Shown piece after piece: positions 26,070-34,185 of a stretch of DNA of 42,959 nt; positions within the stretch are counted from its first letter, which is position 1; every line of letters begins with the position of its first letter. Location: contig CAKZPK010000533.1 of NCBI GenBank assembly GCA_937139035.1, forward strand, positions 1 through 42,959, in the 5' to 3' direction. The notes beneath the pieces are model-generated. The model had not been told where the DNA came from. It did not search any database and saw only the letters and a list, made by a program, of their open reading frames with translations. The position numbers and the translations under genes are program-made. This DNA comes from an uncultured Crocinitomix sp. (GTDB taxonomy: Bacteria > Bacteroidota > Bacteroidia > Flavobacteriales_D > Crocinitomicaceae).

Positions 26070-26075
26070 GAACTA

Positions 26076-27281
26076 TTACTGCTTTAACAACTTGCCTTTT
26101 AATAGGGCATGATCCTGCATCAAATTCCAGCAAAACAAACCACTATTAATGTGGGCTGGAATTGATATTGTACTAGAATTTTCGATTACTTGTTGATAAA
26201 TTACTTTACCACTTAAAGCATAAAGCGTAAAATTAGCGCGTGTAATATTTTGATTAAAAACCAATGTATTGTTTATCGCATTATAATACCAATTAACTTC
26301 TTGAATAAAATCAACGGGAAGACTTGCTGTATAGTCTGTTTTTAAATCAAGCATCACTGGCAAATGATCAGACATAAAATAAAGTGCACTTGAAATACTA
26401 TCTGGTACTGTTGGATTATATGGGGAATTAATTGTGCCATTAAAACGTGCACCATCTTGTCCTAATGCTTGATAAGAACCATCAATCATTTCAAGACCAT
26501 TGGTGTTGTCCAAAACGTCTGCAGTAGTAAAAATAAGATCAAAACGATCATCCATTCCGCCTCCTGCACCATCTGCTAATGGAGCTGTACGTGTACTTTG
26601 CGTATGAATGTTTGCATATGAACCATTCCCACTCCAATCACCAATACTACTGATCGGGTCGAATAAATCAACTGCCCCTGTTTCTCGAATAGCCAAACAT
26701 CCCGATTCATTTCCTGAGTAGAAATTAAAATCTCCCCCTACGAAAATATTCTCTGCATTTGAAATGGAATTTAAATGATATTTCAAGACTATTGCTTGTT
26801 CTTTCCTTTGATTAAAAAACCCTGAACCTGCTTTTAAATGCGCCCCGTATAAATTCAAATAAATCGTATCCGAAGTAGCGCCTAAACCCGGACTTTTATA
26901 ATATAATTTATATTCATTTATGTCCCGTAGGTCGGTAGGAATTTCCTCTTGAGAAACAAACCCTAACACATCCGTATTGTAAAACAACATATTATCAGTG
27001 TACGGACCATCTACATATTCCGCGGCTTCGTATTTATCTTCTCCCCAAACATTTAAACCTTCGTTCAAAATTAAATTGGCTCCTTCGCTTGATTGCAATT
27101 CGCACACTACAAAAATATCTGGCTGAGCATACCCCAATATTTTTCTTAAATCCCCTATCCTTTCAGGTGAGTCATCTGGAAAATTAAGCAAGTTATAATA
27201 CATGACACGAATAGTGTCTTGCGCATGCGCAACCGTCAACAAACTAAAAATAAATACAATACCAATAATCAATCTCAACAT
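26076..27281 (-). CDS. Secreted endonuclease/exonuclease/phosphatase-family protein
   Basis: About 401 residues from the ATG at 27281. A longer TTG start at 27290 would lie inside the -7 element and is rejected. After a signal peptide (about 1-20, VAHAQ) comes an EEP-fold domain with YNLLNF, CELQS (metal-binding Glu), GAHLKAGSG, GGDFNFYSG, DDRFDLIFT and MSDHLPVML (catalytic Asp-His). The C-terminal 70 residues (LVFNQNITRANFTLYALSGKVIYQQ...) look like a T9SS sorting domain. Secreted members act as nucleases or phosphodiesterases; nuclease for phosphate or nucleotide scavenging is a reasonable guess. It converges with the esterase gene, with a 6-bp gap. Confidence 0.87.
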   Translation of the reverse strand: MLRLIIGIVFIFSLLTVAHAQDTIRVMYYNLLNFPDDSPERIGDLRKILGYAQPDIFVVCELQSSEGANLILNEGLNVWGEDKYEAAEYVDGPYTDNMLFYNTDVLGFVSQEEIPTDLRDINEYKLYYKSPGLGATSDTIYLNLYGAHLKAGSGFFNQRKEQAIVLKYHLNSISNAENIFVGGDFNFYSGNESGCLAIRETGAVDLFDPISSIGDWSGNGSYANIHTQSTRTAPLADGAGGGMDDRFDLIFTTADVLDNTNGLEMIDGSYQALGQDGARFNGTINSPYNPTVPDSISSALYFMSDHLPVMLDLKTDYTASLPVDFIQEVNWYYNAINNTLVFNQNITRANFTLYALSGKVIYQQVIENSSTISIPAHINSGLFCWNLMQDHALLKGKLLKQ

Positions 27282-27287
27282 CTTGAG

Positions 27288-27295
27288 CAAAGATA
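27288..27295 (-). promoter_or_regulatory. -7 element very close to the EEP gene start
   Basis: The minus strand reads TATCTTTG (27295-27288), a perfect TAnnTTTG. Its last base is only 7 nt from the ATG at 27281, so the transcript would be leaderless or nearly so. Confidence 0.55.
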
Positions 27296-27334
27296 ATTCT
27301 ATTTTGGTGATATTTTTTCTATGCGCACATAATA

Positions 27335-27342
27335 TATTTTTG
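27335..27342 (+). promoter_or_regulatory. -7 element for the lipoprotein-hydrolase operon
   Basis: TATTTTTG (27335-27342) is a perfect TAnnTTTG, 11 bp before the ATG at 27354. It faces away from the promoter at 27288-27295. Confidence 0.6.
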
Positions 27343-27353
27343 TAAATTTAGAC

Positions 27354-28043
27354 ATGAAAAAAAATTACTATTGGGTGATCTTGCTCCTATTCACCTTTAT
27401 TCAATCTTGCGCCCCGTCAAGATTTGTCGAGCCTCTGGAGAAAAACGAAATTAGTGTTGGCGGAACCTTTGGTGGACCTGTAATTGACTTTGGCGGACCA
27501 ATTCCAATGCCTATTACAACGGTTGAAGTTGGTTACGGCTTAGATACGAACTTAACGGTATTTGGTGCCTTGCACACTTCTGCAGCCATTTTTGGAAACG
27601 CACAAATAGACGCTGGAGCATCCTATAAATTTTTAGATCAAAAAAACTTGATCCCTAACCTTTCAGTTGCGCCAGGGTTTAATTTTATTTTCAATTTTGA
27701 AAATCGAATTGCCAAATTTTGGCCTAAACTAGATTTAAATGCCTTTTGGAATTATGGACAACGCACCAACTATTTTTATGTTGGAGTCAATAATTACTTT
27801 GAGTTAAGTAAGACTATGGCACTTGATCAGGAACAAATTTCACCGTGGTTATTTAGCCCTCAATTTGGACACGTTTTTAAAGGAAAGCAAGAGAATTGGC
27901 AGCTCACAACAGAATTCAAGCTAATGGGACCCAATTTAGATAATTCGACCGCTTTTGTTCCATACAAAAGTTTATTAGGATCAAATGGAGCGACAGCTTT
28001 TTTTGTTGGATGTAGATGGATTATTGGTAAAAAGAAGAAATAA
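27354..28043 (+). CDS. Lipoprotein with outer-membrane barrel-like strands
   Basis: A 229-residue protein with an SPII signal peptide (lipobox QSCA, Cys19). Glycine- and aromatic-rich alternating strands follow (EISVGGTFGGP, TTVEVGYGLDTNLTVFGALH, DAGASYKFL, NYFYVGVNNYFELS and a terminal TAFFVGCRWIIG), typical of small outer-membrane barrel proteins of Bacteroidota. The next gene, a lipoprotein hydrolase, overlaps its stop by 1 bp (TAATG), so the two are translationally coupled. Function unknown. Confidence 0.78.
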   Translation: MKKNYYWVILLLFTFIQSCAPSRFVEPLEKNEISVGGTFGGPVIDFGGPIPMPITTVEVGYGLDTNLTVFGALHTSAAIFGNAQIDAGASYKFLDQKNLIPNLSVAPGFNFIFNFENRIAKFWPKLDLNAFWNYGQRTNYFYVGVNNYFELSKTMALDQEQISPWLFSPQFGHVFKGKQENWQLTTEFKLMGPNLDNSTAFVPYKSLLGSNGATAFFVGCRWIIGKKKK

Positions 28044-28933
28044 TGAAAAAGACAGTTTTATATATAATTATTGGAGTTTTGGTTGCAGCTTGTACCAAAC
28101 CCAACTTAGATGCACTTGCATTTCCAAGCGAAAAGCTTGACGCCTATCAATTTGAGAACTATGATGCAGGTAGCGGAAATGTACCAACGGTGTATGCCGT
28201 TACACCAGATAATTACACCTTGGTTTCAATGACCTCTAAAGATGCAACTACTGGAGATGAATACACAATTTACGGCGTGTATATTGGCGATATGGCAACT
28301 ATGGCTAGCGACACTGTTATAATGTATTGCCATGGACAATCAAAGCATATGGATGCTTATTGGCCACGTGCTACTTTATTAGCAAGCATTGTTGAACAAT
28401 ATAATTATGGTGTTTTCATGATGGACTATAGAGGTTATGGCATGTCAGAAGGTAAACCAACAGAACAAGGTTTGTATGAGGATGTAGATGCAAGTATTGA
28501 TTGGTTAATGGCAATGGGAGCAAAACCAGAGCAAACATTTTATTATGGCTTTAGTTTAGGCTGTATTCCTGTTATAGATCGTGCGGCTTATCGTACAGAT
28601 TTTAAACCTGCTAAAATCATTTTAGAGTCACCGTTAGCTTCTGTTGAGAGTCTTGCAAACTCTTCATTGATACTAAATGTTGACCCCAAGTTTGTTTCAA
28701 CCTTAGAATTTGAAAATGCTGAAAAGATTAAAGATGTGAGCATGCCACTTCTATGGCTTCATGGAATTGAAGATGACTATATTGAAATTAACAATGGCGA
28801 ATTAATTTATGAAAACCATGCTGGTAGCTACAAAGAAGCCGTGCGAGTTACTGGCGCAGGTCACGGTAATATACCAGAGATCTATGGGTATGAAAACTAT
28901 ATTATTCATCTTGAAAACTATATTAAAATGTAG
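28043..28933 (+). CDS. Alpha/beta-hydrolase lipoprotein
   Basis: A 296-residue lipoprotein (lipobox AAC, Cys17) with an alpha/beta-hydrolase domain. The oxyanion region is VIMYCHGQSKHMDAYW and MMDYRGYGMSEG follows, as in bem46/DUF1749-type hydrolases. The nucleophile motif is GFSLGC (Ser in GxSxG), the acid is in HGIEDDYI and the histidine in GAGHGN. It is co-transcribed with the preceding barrel-like lipoprotein. Esterase or thioesterase activity at the envelope is likely; the substrate is unknown. Confidence 0.85.
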   Translation: MKKTVLYIIIGVLVAACTKPNLDALAFPSEKLDAYQFENYDAGSGNVPTVYAVTPDNYTLVSMTSKDATTGDEYTIYGVYIGDMATMASDTVIMYCHGQSKHMDAYWPRATLLASIVEQYNYGVFMMDYRGYGMSEGKPTEQGLYEDVDASIDWLMAMGAKPEQTFYYGFSLGCIPVIDRAAYRTDFKPAKIILESPLASVESLANSSLILNVDPKFVSTLEFENAEKIKDVSMPLLWLHGIEDDYIEINNGELIYENHAGSYKEAVRVTGAGHGNIPEIYGYENYIIHLENYIKM

Positions 28934-28978
28934 GTTTTTAGTGCCAAAACAATCTATTCAAATAATTTAAAAGGCTGA

Positions 28979-28986
28979 TAACTTTG
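28979..28986 (+). promoter_or_regulatory. -7 element for the 51-residue membrane protein
   Basis: TAACTTTG (28979-28986) is a perfect TAnnTTTG and lies 48 bp before the small ATG at 29035. No good -33 element is seen. Confidence 0.5.
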
Positions 28987-29034
28987 AATTGATTGCTGAA
29001 AAGATGAAATTTGTTGAAGACTTCCATTGGAAAA

Positions 29035-29190
29035 ATGCAAACAAATAATTCAGAAAACCCTAAGCAAAAAAAATGGTACCAAAGCGAATGGCTTAAGCGT
29101 ATTGGTATTTTAGGTTTTTTGTTTTTCCTTATCAAAGGACTAATTTGGCTTGCTATCTTTTTCGGCGTTTTTAAGTGGTTCGGGGAGTAA
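29035..29190 (+). CDS. Small membrane protein, 51 residues
   Basis: This is a short reading frame that a length cut-off would miss. It has an N-terminal polar segment (MQTNNSENPKQKKW) and an amphipathic YQSEWLKRIGILG. One long hydrophobic helix (FLFFLIKGLIWLAIFFGVF) and a short KWFGE tail complete it. The layout (polar start, basic belt, helix, charged tail) is that of a real single-pass protein rather than chance. It has its own perfect -7 element at 28979-28986. Similar short proteins with a KRIG...FFLIKG core are, to my memory, common in Flavobacteriales. Function unknown. Confidence 0.65.
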   Translation: MQTNNSENPKQKKWYQSEWLKRIGILGFLFFLIKGLIWLAIFFGVFKWFGE

Positions 29191-29202
29191 TTTTTTCAAT
29201 AT

Positions 29203-29263
29203 GCCGTCATGTGCTCGTCGAGTGATTCAATGCGCCGTCATGAGCTTGTCGAATGATTCAATG
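29203..29263 (+). repeat. Two imperfect 30-bp direct repeats, REP-like
   Basis: Units begin GCCGTCATG at 29203-29232 and 29234-29263 and match at about 27 of 30 positions. The core GAGCTTGTCGAA resembles a sequence family often dispersed in Bacteroidota intergenic DNA. The second unit runs straight into the heptamer array. The copies lie in non-coding DNA between the small protein and the TonB receptor. Confidence 0.65.
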
Positions 29264-29304
29264 TTCAATGTTCAATGTTCAATGTTCAATGTTCAATGTT
29301 CAAT
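29257..29304 (+). repeat. Tandem heptamer array (TTCAATG)x6.9
   Basis: Six perfect TTCAATG units (29257-29298) plus a partial seventh (to 29304). The period of 7 keeps an open frame in one register, giving a spurious repeat peptide. Copy number is expected to vary by slippage. From 29305 to 29487 I see nothing except AT-rich DNA leading to the receptor gene. Confidence 0.9.
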
Positions 29305-29487
29305 TAAGAAAAAAAAACAAAATTCCTTTTGAACACTATTACTCATCAATAATTTATCCAACAGAATTACTAATTGCTATTTGTTAATTATCCAAAGAAT
29401 GAAAAGTGCTTTTTATCATATTTTATTATGACAATTTAATGACATTGTAATCCCTTTAAAACGCGACTTTTGTGCAAAATTTAGAAT

Positions 29488-31842
29488 ATGTTACAAAGGC
29501 TTAGTTTATTCTTAGTATTCTTTTCATCTCTTGCGTATGGTCAATCATACCAAACCGTTCGTGGTACAATAAAAGAATCTTTTACTGAACGCGCCATTGA
29601 AGGTGTTGTTGTAAAATTGTTATCTGACAATTTGAAGTACAAAGAAACGGTTAGTGATGCCGAAGGAAATTTTACTTTCTCTGATGTTGAAATCGGATTT
29701 TATGATATCGAGTTTACGCATCTAAATTATAAGTCTTTCATTCAACCTTCTATTGCAGTTACAGTCAGTAAGGAATCTGTTTTGAATATTGTAATGGAAA
29801 ATAGCTCGAAGAAATTAGATGAAGTTGAAATAAACTTTAATAAAGAACGAGGTATTCCAAATAACGAAATGGCAAACTCTAGTGTATTTTCCATTCACCC
29901 AAATGATGCTAGAAGAATAGCCGGAGGTTTGGACGATCCTATTCGAGTTACAGGAACTTTACCAGGAGTTACGGCGGCCACTAATTTTTCTGCCAACTTT
30001 GTTTCTATTAGAGGTAATTCTCCTAGGAGTTTAAAATATCAAATGGAGGGTGTTGAATTACCAAACCCAACTCACTTTGCTCGTATTGGTGGTTCTGGTG
30101 GAACTTTTACCATATTCAGTATGCAACTTATGGATAAATCTGACTTTTACACAGGTGCTTTCTCTGCACAATTCGGAGATGCTTTAGGTGGTGTATTTGA
30201 TGTTAAGTTTAAAAAAGGAAACTCAAAGCAACATGAAATGACATTTCAAATTGGCTCATTAGGAGCTGAATTTGGTTCAGAAGGTCCGCTTTCAAAAAAG
30301 AACAATTCATCTTATGTTCTAAATTATAGATATGCAACAGTTGCCTTAGGGAGAATTGGAAATCCCTCCTCTCCTACTTATCAAGATTTATCATTTAATA
30401 TTGATATTCCATTAGCAAAGTCAAAAGGAAAATTACAGTTTTTTGCTATTGCGGGTACAAGTGACAGAACAAGATCTGCACTTGCAGACAGTTCTGAATG
30501 GACAGAAAGTCTTGACAGAACAACCTTATTTTTAGCATCTACAACCGCTACAATGGGGGCAGTCTATAAAAAATATATTGGTACTAAATCTGTTTTTAAA
30601 GCGACTGCTGTAGGTAGTTACTCTAAACAATCGGACAATAAAGACTACATTCAAAATGACTTTTCAATTATCAATCAAAAGGTTAACGAATACACCTCTA
30701 TTCCTATTACCGGAGCATTGTCATTCAAACATAAATTTGGTTTAAAGCATAGTAATATTACAGGTTTAAGTTACAATACAACGACACATGATTGGAGAGC
30801 TGAAAAATATAGCTTTAATCAAAGCAAACAAATTGTGTTAATGAATGGTAGTGGTAGAAGTAATCTTTTAAAGGCCTATACTCAGTCTAAGTTTTCAATC
30901 ACTGAAAAAATCGACCTTTTAGCTGGTGTACACTTCTTAACCTATGATGTAACAAATCAACAAACTATTGAACCTAGGTTAAGCCTTAATTATCAGTTAA
31001 ACTCTAATCACAGCTTATCTCTTTCTTCTGGAATGCATAGTCAAGTAGAAAATTACGCGACTTACTTGTATGAAGAAACGAATTCAAGTGGAGAAATAGT
31101 TCACCCGAATAAAAATTTAGGACTCTCTAAAGCTATCCATTATATCGTAGGTTATAAAGGGAAAGTATTTACAAATCATAGATTAAGGATTGAAGCATAT
31201 TATCAGCAATTGTATGATGTGCCGGTAGACAGTTTTACTTTCTCTACAATTAATATTGATGAGTTAAGTGATTTAAGAGCGCTGACAAATTCTGGAACAG
31301 GTCAAAATTATGGAATTGATATAGGTTTTGAAAGATATACTGACAATGGCTTATACTACATTTTTAACTCAAGTTTTTGGAGATCATTATATACAGCAGG
31401 TGATGGGGTTCAAAGAAGTTCGGCTTTTGATAATAATTATAACTTAAGATTTATTATTGGAAAAGAATACAAATTGCGAGCGTCAAAAACCAGAAAAGGA
31501 ATAGATAGATATAGAGCATTCAGCTGGAATGGAAGCTTAAATGTATTGGGAGGACAAGTTTATACACCTTTGGATTTTTTGAATTCCAAGGTAGAGCAAG
31601 AAACAATTTATGATGAATCTTTAGCGTTTACAGAAAAAGGTGAAACATTACTGTTTTTAGACTTCAACTTTAGCTATACAATCAATAAGAAAAAACGGAA
31701 ATCTGTTTGGGGTATTCAAATCAAAAATTTATTGAATAATGGAAATGCCTTGTATCGAGAATATGATACGGTGCTTGATAAAGAGATTGAAATAAAATCA
31801 ACTAGCTTCTTCCCTAATATTTTCTACAGGTTAGAGTTTTAA
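29488..31842 (+). CDS. TonB-dependent receptor with carboxypeptidase-regulatory-like domain
   Basis: A 784-residue outer-membrane transporter with a signal peptide (1-18, AYGQ) and a CarboxypepD_reg-like domain (about 22-108: VRGTIKESFTERAIEGVVVKL...DAEGNFTFSDVEIG). A plug domain follows (about 130-240, with SIRGNSPRSLKYQMEGVELP and FGDALGGVFDVKFK). The rest is a 22-strand barrel ending in a C-terminal aromatic (FYRLEF). No SusD partner is adjacent, so the ligand is more likely a metal chelate or other small compound than a glycan. It is shorter than SusC proteins (about 1000). Confidence 0.93.
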   Translation: MLQRLSLFLVFFSSLAYGQSYQTVRGTIKESFTERAIEGVVVKLLSDNLKYKETVSDAEGNFTFSDVEIGFYDIEFTHLNYKSFIQPSIAVTVSKESVLNIVMENSSKKLDEVEINFNKERGIPNNEMANSSVFSIHPNDARRIAGGLDDPIRVTGTLPGVTAATNFSANFVSIRGNSPRSLKYQMEGVELPNPTHFARIGGSGGTFTIFSMQLMDKSDFYTGAFSAQFGDALGGVFDVKFKKGNSKQHEMTFQIGSLGAEFGSEGPLSKKNNSSYVLNYRYATVALGRIGNPSSPTYQDLSFNIDIPLAKSKGKLQFFAIAGTSDRTRSALADSSEWTESLDRTTLFLASTTATMGAVYKKYIGTKSVFKATAVGSYSKQSDNKDYIQNDFSIINQKVNEYTSIPITGALSFKHKFGLKHSNITGLSYNTTTHDWRAEKYSFNQSKQIVLMNGSGRSNLLKAYTQSKFSITEKIDLLAGVHFLTYDVTNQQTIEPRLSLNYQLNSNHSLSLSSGMHSQVENYATYLYEETNSSGEIVHPNKNLGLSKAIHYIVGYKGKVFTNHRLRIEAYYQQLYDVPVDSFTFSTINIDELSDLRALTNSGTGQNYGIDIGFERYTDNGLYYIFNSSFWRSLYTAGDGVQRSSAFDNNYNLRFIIGKEYKLRASKTRKGIDRYRAFSWNGSLNVLGGQVYTPLDFLNSKVEQETIYDESLAFTEKGETLLFLDFNFSYTINKKKRKSVWGIQIKNLLNNGNALYREYDTVLDKEIEIKSTSFFPNIFYRLEF

Positions 31843-31843
31843 A

Positions 31844-32506
31844 CTAGTCTTTATCCATTGTTTCTTGTTCGAAATTAATATGCGTGTAGTTTAAAACTTT
31901 TTGCATAAAAACATTGTCTTCTATTAGGCCATGAATCATCAAATCAAACTGAAAATTATCCAATTGATCGAATAATATTTGAAAAACTAAATTACCTTTA
32001 AGCTCAGGATCCAACGTCATTAAATCATCTTTCAAATCAACAAGATGAAGGATAATATTGTCATTATGAGTATGCAAAAAATGATTAAAAACAAAGTCTT
32101 TGTTTTGCTTCGAATAAGTCCCTTTTAATAATTTATCGACAAAAAGAAACAGCACTTTTTCTTCTAAATCAATGTGTTGTTTTAGCTCTGTTTTATATTT
32201 CTCCAGAAAGATTTTTAATATACCTAACGATAAATATTCATCTTTAAACTTTCGACACAGTTGGTCTAACGTATTTTCAATTTTAGGCAATGCAACGTTC
32301 AAATAATACTTATGACTTTCCTTTAAATAATTGAATATTTCTGACAATTGAAAAGTATCAAAATCGGAATCCTCAAAATTTTGAGTTTGTAAAAACAACT
32401 CTTTTAATTGCCCTTTAAAAGCCATTGAGACTGAATTATTGCTTCCCATTCTTTCTTGCCAATTATCCCAATAAAGTTGTCTTGATTTAAGTTGATATCT
32501 CTCCAT
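31844..32506 (-). CDS. Hemerythrin-like protein without DUF542 domain
   Basis: A 220-residue helical protein resembling the hemerythrin half of RIC. Ligand-type segments are ESHKYYLNVALPKIE, KQHIDLEEKVLFLFV, FLHTHNDNIILHLVDL and LMIHGLIEDNVFMQKV. These supply the expected His/Glu ligands in the right order. The N-terminal DFCCGG domain of RIC is absent; instead about 60 polar residues precede the bundle. It is convergent with the TonB receptor (1-bp gap). No FNR-type box was found upstream. It is the third hemerythrin-type gene in the window. A di-iron NO/O2-binding role is inferred. Confidence 0.68.
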   Translation of the reverse strand: MERYQLKSRQLYWDNWQERMGSNNSVSMAFKGQLKELFLQTQNFEDSDFDTFQLSEIFNYLKESHKYYLNVALPKIENTLDQLCRKFKDEYLSLGILKIFLEKYKTELKQHIDLEEKVLFLFVDKLLKGTYSKQNKDFVFNHFLHTHNDNIILHLVDLKDDLMTLDPELKGNLVFQILFDQLDNFQFDLMIHGLIEDNVFMQKVLNYTHINFEQETMDKD

Positions 32507-32885
32507 ATTATGCGCTTTAAAATTCGTATCAAAATTAAGGCAATGTCAAATGCAGTGCAATACCACTAAAAAGGTAATGACTTGTTTTTTAATCGCGTAA
32601 ATAGGGTATTTTGACTGCTATTATTAAGGCTATAGGATTGCACCACTGTTTACTCCTTTTTTGTTGCAATAATTCTTCCAGGAATCGTATAACACACAGG
32701 TATTTTTTCCATAAATAATATTTTCTATTGCTTTGTTGTGAAAATGTTGTGAACAACAAACTCCCTTACATCAACTATTACAAAAGGATTTATTTCCCCT
32801 ATTACCCTAATTTTCGGCACGAGAAGTAGTCCATGTTTGTTTTCAAGTGCGGATTCTACTATTTTTGAATAAAAACCCACCCATC
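32507..32885 (+). promoter_or_regulatory. Intergenic region with a consensus promoter for the two-component operon
   Basis: TTTG (32836-32839), a 20-bp spacer and TATTTTTG (32860-32867) form a full Bacteroidota -33/-7 promoter. Transcription would start near 32873, which rules out the in-frame ATG at 32847 and supports the ATG at 32886. About 55 bp above lies a C-rich stretch, TTTCCCCTATTACCCTAATT (32793-32812), that shares CCCTAATT with the palindrome at 41630. I see no gene in 32507-32885. Confidence 0.7.
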
Positions 32886-33542
32886 ATGACCTCTACTCAA
32901 ACAATTAAAAATAGTATTCAACGCTGGAACGATTTAATTCAGGCATTTTATAGTCAACGCCCTAATGCTGGAGAACAAATTCTAAGTCATCTTTTAGAAG
33001 GAGACTATTTTGAAGTTAATCGTCAAGAATATGACTATTGGAAAAAAATTAACCCACTCTACATTCATTGTTACTTAGGAATCAATGCTGATAATCAATT
33101 AGAATTTCACTTGTTAGATTCAATCAATGATGCCCAAGGTGATTTCGATAATCATATTTTCACAAAAAGCTACCTCCCTAGTCAAGACCAAGGTGACCAT
33201 GACATTGAAGAAGTTGAGGTTATTGAAAGAAAAAATAACTGGCAACAATTTAACAACCAATGGTTAAATGAAATAAATCAAAATAACAACCCTATCCTTC
33301 GTGCCGTTCAAATTTCTTTTAGCGACTACCTGGATATTTTCAATACTCAAACGCAAAAATGTTCTAATTTTTTTGGGTTAAGAAATGCTGATAATACGAG
33401 CTTTCAGCATGAAATTGAAATTATAATTGGTACCATGATGACCACCATAGAAAGTGAATCGGAATATTATGTAGATGTAACTAGACCTGTCCCGCCATTT
33501 GGTGGTGGAGAATCACTTGCCGATTATAAGCTATTGAGTTAA
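32886..33542 (+). CDS. Uncharacterised cytoplasmic protein, first gene of the sensor operon
   Basis: I do not recognise this 218-residue protein. The start at 32886 (MTSTQT) is chosen because the promoter -7 element ends at 32867. There is no signal peptide or membrane segment. An N-terminal helical part (SIQRWNDLIQAFYSQRPNAGEQIL) is followed by a strand-rich part (YIHCYLGINADNQLEFHLLD). The acidic middle is DQGDHDIEEVEVIE and the tail is proline- and glycine-rich (VTRPVPPFGGGESLADYKLL). It sits 4 bp before the 7-TM gene. It may be a partner of the sensor, but this rests on position only. Confidence 0.72.
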   Translation: MTSTQTIKNSIQRWNDLIQAFYSQRPNAGEQILSHLLEGDYFEVNRQEYDYWKKINPLYIHCYLGINADNQLEFHLLDSINDAQGDFDNHIFTKSYLPSQDQGDHDIEEVEVIERKNNWQQFNNQWLNEINQNNNPILRAVQISFSDYLDIFNTQTQKCSNFFGLRNADNTSFQHEIEIIIGTMMTTIESESEYYVDVTRPVPPFGGGESLADYKLLS

Positions 33543-33546
33543 ATCC

Positions 33547-34185
33547 TTGAGCTTTTTTGATGCTATAATTACAATACTTCAATACTCATCTATTTTCATA
33601 TTGCTCTGTGGGTGCATTATTCTTAGCGCAGCAAAATCAAAAAAATGGAATATAATTCTGTTAATAACAATACTACTTTGCTTCGAATTTACCACACTAA
33701 TAATTTCTTTCGTTAATGACCTTGAGCCAAATATCCTATTAATTATATTTGGTCAGTTTTTTAGTCTATTTTTTCTATCGCACATCTACTGCAAGGAAAT
33801 ATTAGCAATCAATTTTAAGTGGTTTTTAGTTTTTGCAACTACCGCATTTTTATTATTAATTTTTAATGCTTTTTATTACACCAATCTAAATGACATTCAA
33901 TTCTATTCTGATATTATTGGCTGTCTAATTATTATCATCCTATCCTCACTTTACTTTTATTCGATCATTTGGAAAAGCAATTATAACGCTACCTATTTCT
34001 GGTTTAATTGCATTGTCTTTCTCTTTTTTTCTGTTGAAGTAATTATCAAACTAACCTTCAATTTTTTGATAAATGGGCATTTAAATTGGGTTGGACCTAT
34101 TTGGATATTTAGAGGTGTGCTCCTACAAATATTTTACTTACTACTAATTTATTATGGATGGAAAACTGGCAAAAACAAGAGGTAA
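33547..34185 (+). CDS. Seven-helix membrane protein, probable sensor part
   Basis: A 212-residue integral-membrane protein with seven predicted helices (about 5-27, 34-54, 58-78, 86-106, 116-137, 145-170, 182-203) and almost no soluble domains. The start is TTG at 33547; no in-frame ATG follows, so a non-ATG start is required if the gene is real. It is 4 bp after the preceding gene and overlaps the kinase gene by 28 bp. The kinase has only one helix and no input domain, so this protein is a natural candidate for the missing sensor. That is inference. Confidence 0.75.
   Translation: MSFFDAIITILQYSSIFILLCGCIILSAAKSKKWNIILLITILLCFEFTTLIISFVNDLEPNILLIIFGQFFSLFFLSHIYCKEILAINFKWFLVFATTAFLLLIFNAFYYTNLNDIQFYSDIIGCLIIIILSSLYFYSIIWKSNYNATYFWFNCIVFLFFSVEVIIKLTFNFLINGHLNWVGPIWIFRGVLLQIFYLLLIYYGWKTGKNKR

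Noticed and set aside
29150..29332. 60-codon open frame on the plus strand with MFNVQCS repeats
   Set aside because: It is a reading of the TTCAATG heptamer array and REP-like DNA. It overlaps the better-supported 51-residue gene and has no start signal.
32847..32885. Upstream ATG for the first gene of the sensor operon
   Set aside because: It lies above the consensus -7 element at 32860-32867 and would not be in the transcript.
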